DNA of 25,454 bases. Origin: Prevotella sp. GTDB taxonomy: Bacteria; Bacteroidota; Bacteroidia; Bacteroidales; Bacteroidaceae. How positions within the stretch are numbered: the stretch's first letter is position 1; the number at the start of each line of letters is the position of its first letter. Shown here piece after piece: positions 21,448 through 25,454 of the stretch. The position numbers and the translations under genes were made by a program. The notes under the pieces were generated by a model that was given only the letters and a program-made list of their open reading frames with translations, was not told the DNA's origin and did not search any database. The DNA is taken from positions 1 through 25,454 of the forward strand of contig JAFRQC010000022.1 in NCBI GenBank assembly GCA_017428805.1, read 5' to 3'.

Positions 21448-22872
21448 ATGGGAAAGCAGAGCGTGCAGCAGATTGTAGAGCAATGTCAGCGTGGAGACCG
21501 CGAGGCCTTCGGACTGCTCTATACCACGATGTATGACCGGCTGAGGAACCAATGCCGCCACTACGTCACCAACGAGAGCACGCTCGACGATCTGCTGCAC
21601 GACGCTTTCCTGCTCATCTTCAACAAAATAGACTCTCTGAAAGACACTTCGCGGGCTGAAGCCTGGATGCAGAAGGTGACGCATAACCTGGTGCTGACCT
21701 ATCTCTATCAGCACAAGCAACAGACGATGGTTCCCCTTGAGGAGATAAGCGAACCGTCATTTATACCAGACACGATGCGGCCTACCATGAATCGCGAGGA
21801 GCTGATGATGATGATTGACCAGCTGCCAAACAAAGCAAGGAAAAAGAAACTGCAACGCATGCTCGTTCTCCTGATGCTCAGTCTGCTGGCCGTCTGCCTG
21901 CCCATCGGCCTTTGGCATCTGCTCACGCAGCCTGACAGGCATGAAACTGCCCAGACACAGCAATCTTCCAGACAGAAACCACAGTCCTCAGAGGCAGAAA
22001 CACCTAAGGAAAGTATCAGTTTGCCCAGTCCGGACTATCAGTTTACCCAGTCTAAACTGGCAGTTTACCCAGCCCAAACTGACAGTTTACCCAGTCTAAA
22101 CTCTGAGTCAACAGCCAGCATCGTGGAAGAAACAAGTAAGGAAAGTACCACTCCGGTACGCGAGAAGCCTCAGTCTGAGCCCTCGCCACAGCCAGAAAGG
22201 AAGCCTCGGAAGACAAGTCTCGATATGCCGGAGGTGCCCGTCAGGGCCACCAAGCACGATGATGACTGGATGGTTCAGTTGGCCTATAGCGGCTTCAGCA
22301 GCCGTCAGGACTTCAATCTGCCTTATGGCGAAAGAGATATGAACGATCCAGAACTGGATACCATTACCCATCACCGTCTGCCTATCACCGTCGGCTTGTC
22401 TGTGAACAAGATGCTGGGACACCAGTTTGCCGTCGGCACAGGCCTGCAGTACACGCAGCTATACTCTGAGACTCAGGCTGGCAACACCTATTCATGGACG
22501 CAGTCTGAGCAGCGCATCCACTATCTGGGCATTCCGCTGCGAGTCATGTGGTATCCTGTCAACACCAGTCATTTGCGAGTCTATGGCACAGCCCAGACGA
22601 TGTTTGAGTTGCCCATTGGCAGCACCCTCCGCCAGAGTGACTTCATAGAGGGCCGACAGATAGATAGCCAGAAGTTGCATCTGGATCCGAAGGTTCAATG
22701 GTCTGTAGGCTTAGGCATAGGACTGGAATACCGTCTGACACCCGTTATCGGTCTCTATGCCGAGCCCAGCCTTCAGTATTTCTTCAAGTCCGGCGACGGC
22801 CTCGACACCTACCGCACAGCCCATCCAGCGACGTTCTCAGTCCCCATCGGCATCAGGATTAATATTAAATAG
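21448..22872 (+). CDS. Fusion of ECF sigma region 2, transmembrane helix, periplasmic linker and outer-membrane barrel
   Basis: A 474-residue protein starting after AACAGGAG, 10 bp from the previous stop. Residues 5-90 are a good sigma region 2 ('STLDDLLHDAFLLIFNKIDS', 'AEAWMQKVTHNLVLTYLYQH'). Sigma region 4 is missing: 'REELMMMIDQLP', which normally leads into it, is followed at once by 'NKARKKKLQRML', the kind of sequence that normally ends it. A helix spans about 137-158 with basic residues before it, so the N-terminus is cytoplasmic. Residues 160-270 are a proline/serine/glutamate-rich linker, partly encoded by a 22-bp array. Residues 273-474 have the alternating pattern and terminal strand of a PorT-like outer-membrane barrel. 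Either a one-chain trans-envelope regulator or the product of a deletion joining two genes. Confidence 0.8.
   Translation: MGKQSVQQIVEQCQRGDREAFGLLYTTMYDRLRNQCRHYVTNESTLDDLLHDAFLLIFNKIDSLKDTSRAEAWMQKVTHNLVLTYLYQHKQQTMVPLEEISEPSFIPDTMRPTMNREELMMMIDQLPNKARKKKLQRMLVLLMLSLLAVCLPIGLWHLLTQPDRHETAQTQQSSRQKPQSSEAETPKESISLPSPDYQFTQSKLAVYPAQTDSLPSLNSESTASIVEETSKESTTPVREKPQSEPSPQPERKPRKTSLDMPEVPVRATKHDDDWMVQLAYSGFSSRQDFNLPYGERDMNDPELDTITHHRLPITVGLSVNKMLGHQFAVGTGLQYTQLYSETQAGNTYSWTQSEQRIHYLGIPLRVMWYPVNTSHLRVYGTAQTMFELPIGSTLRQSDFIEGRQIDSQKLHLDPKVQWSVGLGIGLEYRLTPVIGLYAEPSLQYFFKSGDGLDTYRTAHPATFSVPIGIRINIK
22017..22104 (+). repeat. Four 22-bp hairpin units inside the sigma-barrel gene
   Basis: Units start at 22017, 22039, 22061 and 22083. 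The clearest has 7-bp arms CAGTTTA and TAAACTG around a CCCAGTC loop plus one spacer base. As 22 is not a multiple of three, successive units are read in different frames (SLPSPDY, QFTQSKL, VYPAQTD, SLPSLNS), all open and all compatible with a flexible linker. The total of 88 bp adds 29 codons plus one base, so the surrounding frame must have adjusted. Confidence 0.9.
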
Positions 22873-22900
22873 GTAATAGAAATTACATAAAAGTTTAATT

Positions 22901-24019
22901 ATGAAGAAAAGTACAATTTCAATCATCATGCTGCTTTTGTCAGTATGGACTCAGAACGCTTCGGCACAGTTGACAGACGGCTTCTATCATATCAAGAATG
23001 CCGCCACAGGTCGCTATCTCAGTATCAACGACACAGATCCTGGCAATTACAAGGTGTCGTCGGGAGATGTCAATATGGGTGGCATCAGAACCTATCTCAG
23101 CTATGACACCGTAGCCGTCAGCCCGTCGTGTGTTATCTTCGTGAAGCGTCTTGGCAACGGCCAATATGACCTCTGCGGACAAGGTTCCAGCCTGTATGCA
23201 ATGACTTCAGAAAGATTAGGTGTTGATATCTACCCTTATGGTGGCGGCTATAAGATATCCGGAACTGCGAAAGGCATAACAAAGATACTCTCCGACGGAG
23301 AATTCAACAACAAGGACAGCTGGCTGATGAACCGTCTGGACGATACCCAGACGTGGGTTTTCCTCCCCATTGACAACTCGAAGGAATATGTCGGCATCAG
23401 GCCTGATGTCAGGACGGCAGACGGGACTTATTATGGAACCATCTATGCAGGATTCAATTTCAGAATGGTATCTGAAGGTATGGCTGCTTACTATGTAAGT
23501 AACGCTGGAGGTACTGGATTTACTATGAAACAGATAGAAGGTGATGTCGTTCCTGCTGGTATTCCTGTCATCATCAGGTGTAATTCTGCCAAACCTGAGG
23601 AGAATAAGATAGAGCCTGTCATAGGAGGCTATGCATTTGATCTTCCTAATTGGCTGGGCGGAGTTTACTGTTCTATAAGTGTGGCAAGACACCGTAATAC
23701 CACACTCTTCGATTTCATAACCATGCGTATCCTCGGTCTGAATGACAAGGGAGAACTGGCCTTTATCGCAAATCCTTCTACTGACCGTTTGTACAAAGAG
23801 CTGTTTCTGATGGCTAACAAGGCCTATCTGAAAGTTTCCCCCAAAGATGCGGACGTGATGACAATTGACGGCTATACCTCTGATGCCATCAACAAAGTCA
23901 AAGCAGAATCCAAAGAGCCAACAGGCATTTATACGCTTACTGGCAACCGCATCCCCGATGGGGCCGCTCTGCGTCCTGGCATCTATATCCGGAACGGCAA
24001 GAAACGGATAATAAAGTAG
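22901..24019 (+). CDS. Secreted protein with T9SS-like tail, unknown function
   Basis: A 372-residue exported protein with signal peptide MKKSTISIIMLLLSVWTQNASAQ. The mature N-terminus 'LTDGFYHIKNAATGRYLSIN' resembles the opening of beta-trefoil/lectin-like domains in Bacteroidota surface proteins. The C-terminal end 'TGIYTLTGNRIPDGAALRPG' then 'IYIRNGKKRIIK' is a Prevotella-type T9SS sorting tail. No catalytic motif is recognised. It lies 28 bp after the sigma-barrel gene and 7 bp before the right 19-bp direct repeat, making it the last gene of the module. Its middle part (AYYVSN, 'VVPAGIPVIIRC') resembles the C-terminal region of the large secreted protein upstream. Confidence 0.78.
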   Translation: MKKSTISIIMLLLSVWTQNASAQLTDGFYHIKNAATGRYLSINDTDPGNYKVSSGDVNMGGIRTYLSYDTVAVSPSCVIFVKRLGNGQYDLCGQGSSLYAMTSERLGVDIYPYGGGYKISGTAKGITKILSDGEFNNKDSWLMNRLDDTQTWVFLPIDNSKEYVGIRPDVRTADGTYYGTIYAGFNFRMVSEGMAAYYVSNAGGTGFTMKQIEGDVVPAGIPVIIRCNSAKPEENKIEPVIGGYAFDLPNWLGGVYCSISVARHRNTTLFDFITMRILGLNDKGELAFIANPSTDRLYKELFLMANKAYLKVSPKDADVMTIDGYTSDAINKVKAESKEPTGIYTLTGNRIPDGAALRPGIYIRNGKKRIIK

Positions 24020-24026
24020 CCTGCTC

Positions 24027-24045
24027 ATCCGCGCCTGGAACTGAA
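24027..24045. repeat. 19-bp direct repeat, right copy
   Basis: Exact copy of 18382-18400, here in non-coding sequence 7 bp after the stop of the last module gene. The flanking bases on both sides differ from the left copy, so the identity is limited to 19 bp. Confidence 0.9.
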
Positions 24046-24067
24046 GAAATCATAAAAGTAATTAAAT

Positions 24068-24093
24068 TCTTAGTAAGAAGTTTGTTACTAAGA
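24068..24093. promoter_or_regulatory. 9-bp perfect inverted repeat over the -33 box (candidate operator)
   Basis: TCTTAGTAA (24068-24076) and TTACTAAGA (24085-24093) flank the TTTG -33 box. A dimeric repressor binding here would block the promoter. No regulator gene is adjacent. Confidence 0.6.
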
Positions 24094-24112
24094 AAAATGT
24101 TTCATATCTTTG
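24081..24112 (+). promoter_or_regulatory. Promoter of the chimeric pseudogene (-33 TTTG, -7 TATCTTTG)
   Basis: TTTG (24081-24084) and TATCTTTG (24105-24112) are 20 nt apart, a consensus Bacteroidota promoter that presumably belonged to the lost ATPase gene whose first codons follow at 24138. Confidence 0.85.
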
Positions 24113-24137
24113 CACTGTCAATCAAATGCAGAAGAGT

Positions 24138-24643
24138 ATGAACATCGAGAATCCTTTTATCTTTGGGCGAGCTGCTGAGGGTACATATTTTACAGACAGA
24201 GAAGAAGACGCAAAGCGCCTTGTAAAGGGTGCTGTGCTTATTTATCCTATGCTTGATATCGCACCGGCGGTCCAGAAGACCTCCACCCGGACGAAATGAC
24301 AGGCGAGTTCGTATGGACAGCAGAGATGAATGTCGCTGGTTGGGCCGATTTGAAGCATGGTCAGGAAATCCCTGCCGACGAGTTTATTTATTACTCTCCG
24401 GCAGTGGCCACACCGGAACAACTCGCAGGCTTTCCCAAGACGTTCCTCATCGTCGGCACCCTCGACCTCTTTGTCTATGAGGATATAGCCTTTGTGGAAC
24501 AGTTATCGAAGGCTGGCGTAGAAGTTGATTCGTTCGTGGAACCCGGCGTACCTCACTCCTACAACGTCATATTGAACGATAGCCCTCAGACCATCCGTTT
24601 CAAGGAGCTTCGAGACAAAGCCTGCAAAGAAATGTTTAAATGA
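24138..24643 (+). pseudogene. Chimeric pseudogene: ATPase N-terminus joined to a frameshifted esterase tail
   Basis: The frame opens with 'MNIENPFIFGRAAEG' and 'TYFTDREEDAKRL' (codons 1-28), the typical start of Bacteroidota AAA ATPases that carry their Walker A about 20 residues later; that motif is absent. From codon 29 the sequence is an alpha/beta-hydrolase (esterase, HSL-like): 'VKGAVLIYPMLDI', then after a one-base deletion near 24260 'RTGGPEDLHPDEMTGEF'. The tail keeps the catalytic Asp ('GTLDLFVYED') and His ('GVPHSYN'), but the nucleophile-elbow half of the enzyme is gone. The first frame stops at 24297-24299 after 53 codons; the second runs to 24643. It cannot make an active hydrolase. 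Confidence 0.85.
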
Positions 24644-24671
24644 ATTCATATAAAAAGTTACTATAAAGATT

Positions 24672-25124
24672 ATGAAAAAGTACATGAATGTTTTGTGTGT
24701 GCTGATACTGGCACTGACGCTGATTGATTTGGTTTCGACTTTTTTTGTCGGCAGTAAAGATGTGAGCATAAGCCTTGATCCACAATCACTTTCCTTGGGA
24801 ACTGCTGTCTTCCTATTGGTGGTTGCGTTGGTAGCACTTGCTGCCGTCATTATATGCTTCGTCACCTTCATCAAGTTTATCTTGAACGTGAACCGTAACG
24901 AGGTGTTCACCAAGAAGAATATCAGCCTGCTCCGCAAGTATGGTGTATCCGCCTTGCTGAGTGGTGTGTGCATGATCATCCTCATCGTTTATATGGGCAT
25001 TGCCCTCAATGAAGCCTTGACAGATTGTCTCGATACGTTTATCGAAGGCTTTTTCGCACTACTGATGGGCGAAGTATTCTGCATCGGCCTGAAGATGCAG
25101 GAAGGCAAGAACACAACCGCATAA
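24672..25124 (+). CDS. DUF2975-type small membrane protein
   Basis: A 150-residue inner-membrane protein with four hydrophobic segments (about 5-27, 42-73, 91-114 and 121-141). The cytosolic stretch 'FIKFILNVNRNEVFTKKNISLLRKYG' is the hallmark of DUF2975 proteins. In many bacteria such genes are followed by a small helix-turn-helix regulator gene; here the next 330 bp contain only repeats, so that partner is absent or lies elsewhere. No clear promoter is seen in the 28-bp gap after the pseudogene, so transcription may come from the pseudogene's promoter. Function unknown. Confidence 0.78.
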   Translation: MKKYMNVLCVLILALTLIDLVSTFFVGSKDVSISLDPQSLSLGTAVFLLVVALVALAAVIICFVTFIKFILNVNRNEVFTKKNISLLRKYGVSALLSGVCMIILIVYMGIALNEALTDCLDTFIEGFFALLMGEVFCIGLKMQEGKNTTA

Positions 25125-25138
25125 AAAGATTGCAGATA

Positions 25139-25308
25139 GTGGGAAAATGGGATAATGGGATAATGGGAACAGGTAGGGTTTTGAAGATGGGAGTGTGACG
25201 CTATAATATTATATATGTTAAATTAGTTAACATTTCATTCGAATCATTAGCGCCCACTTTCATCTTCTCACTAATACCTACCCGAATCCCATTATCCCAT
25301 TTTCTCAC
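25139..25308. repeat. 170-bp long imperfect palindrome (GGGATAAT element)
   Basis: The outer 23 bp (25139-25161 with 25286-25308) pair at 22 positions and are built of TGGGATAA units of 8 bp; the left arm has one unit more. Further in, AGGTAGGG pairs with CCTACC, and GAAGATGGGAGTG pairs with a CACTTTCATCTTC stretch. The whole element folds as one long hairpin. It begins 14 bp after the DUF2975 stop and lacks any coding frame. Confidence 0.9.
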
Positions 25309-25325
25309 ATTAAGTTTATGAATAT

Positions 25326-25355
25326 GGTCACGGTCACGCGTGTGACCATGTGACC
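25326..25355. repeat. GGTCAC palindrome, copy 3
   Basis: Two GGTCAC words on the left face two GTGACC words on the right around an ACGCGT centre, with 2-bp inserts on the right. The following 38 nt share the core GAAATT-nn-TTTACAT with the sequence after copy 1, and then a 22-bp-period array starts, as there. Confidence 0.88.
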
Positions 25356-25393
25356 AATTTCTTGGAAGTGGAATTGAAATTACTTTACATGTA

Positions 25394-25454
25394 GAGAAAG
25401 CTGGGAGAAAAAACGGATTTTAGTCAGGGTAAAATTGGACTTTAGTTAGGGGAA
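25394..25454. repeat. 22-bp-period hairpin units at the window end
   Basis: Units start at 25394, 25416 and 25438 (the last cut by the window edge). The middle unit pairs GATTTTA with TAAAATT (one mismatch) around a GTCAGGG loop. The distance from the preceding palindrome to the first unit is 38 nt, the same as at 14849-14886. Confidence 0.65.

Noticed and set aside
24229..24480. 83-codon frame overlapping the esterase remnant
   Set aside because: It is a shifted frame; the alpha/beta-hydrolase motifs are in the other two frames, before and after the one-base deletion.

Overview
The window looks like a chromosomal segment of a Bacteroidota bacterium, most likely Prevotella or a close relative. 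The evidence is the promoter type (TAnnTTTG -7 boxes, several with a TTTG -33 box about 20 nt upstream), A-rich leaders instead of strong Shine-Dalgarno sites, lipoboxes of the SCG/AACN kind, Prevotella-style C-terminal tails of type IX secretion (T9SS) cargo, and an ECF sigma factor joined to an outer-membrane barrel. No tRNA, rRNA, transposase, integrase or CRISPR array was found.

Layout. 1-8160: a partial MATE exporter facing left, a sodium:solute symporter, argS, an RNase H-like protein, a large ABCG-like ATPase/permease and a lipoprotein closed by a good terminator. 8177-11683: ribD facing left, then prmC-recX-comF overlapping head to tail, meeting msrC (free methionine-R-sulfoxide reductase) head-on. 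11690-15200: a repeat-rich island with a small unknown protein, an ECF sigma factor with a four-helix membrane partner, gene fragments, segmental duplications, long palindromes and 22-bp-period arrays. 15218-18399: pyrE, an SRPBCC protein, argH and a translationally coupled lipoprotein; the first two gaps hold near-identical hairpin elements. 18401-24026: a 5.6-kb module flanked by an exact 19-bp direct repeat, the left copy of which is the 3' end of the preceding gene. It encodes a legumain-like C13 protease, two further secreted proteins with T9SS-like tails, and one polypeptide that joins ECF sigma region 2, a transmembrane helix, a long periplasmic linker and an outer-membrane barrel. 24046-25454: a broken esterase fused to the first codons of an ATPase gene, a DUF2975-type membrane protein, and another palindrome/array block.

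Two themes stand out. The first is the surface module at 18.4-24.0 kb: protease and cargo probably exported by T9SS, together with a sigma-barrel fusion that lacks sigma region 4 and could link the outer membrane to transcription in one chain, or could be a decaying deletion product. The second is an unusual repeat ecology. Short imperfect repeats (7-9 bp period), long inverted repeats built from them, and 22-bp hairpin-unit arrays occur at promoters, between operon genes and even inside coding sequences (argS, prmC and the sigma-barrel gene), where periods not divisible by three are read through without breaking the protein. The composite block 'GGTCAC palindrome + 38-nt spacer + 22-bp units' occurs twice with the same spacing.

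Housekeeping assignments are firm. The functions of the secreted proteins, the small hypothetical proteins and all repeat families are open.
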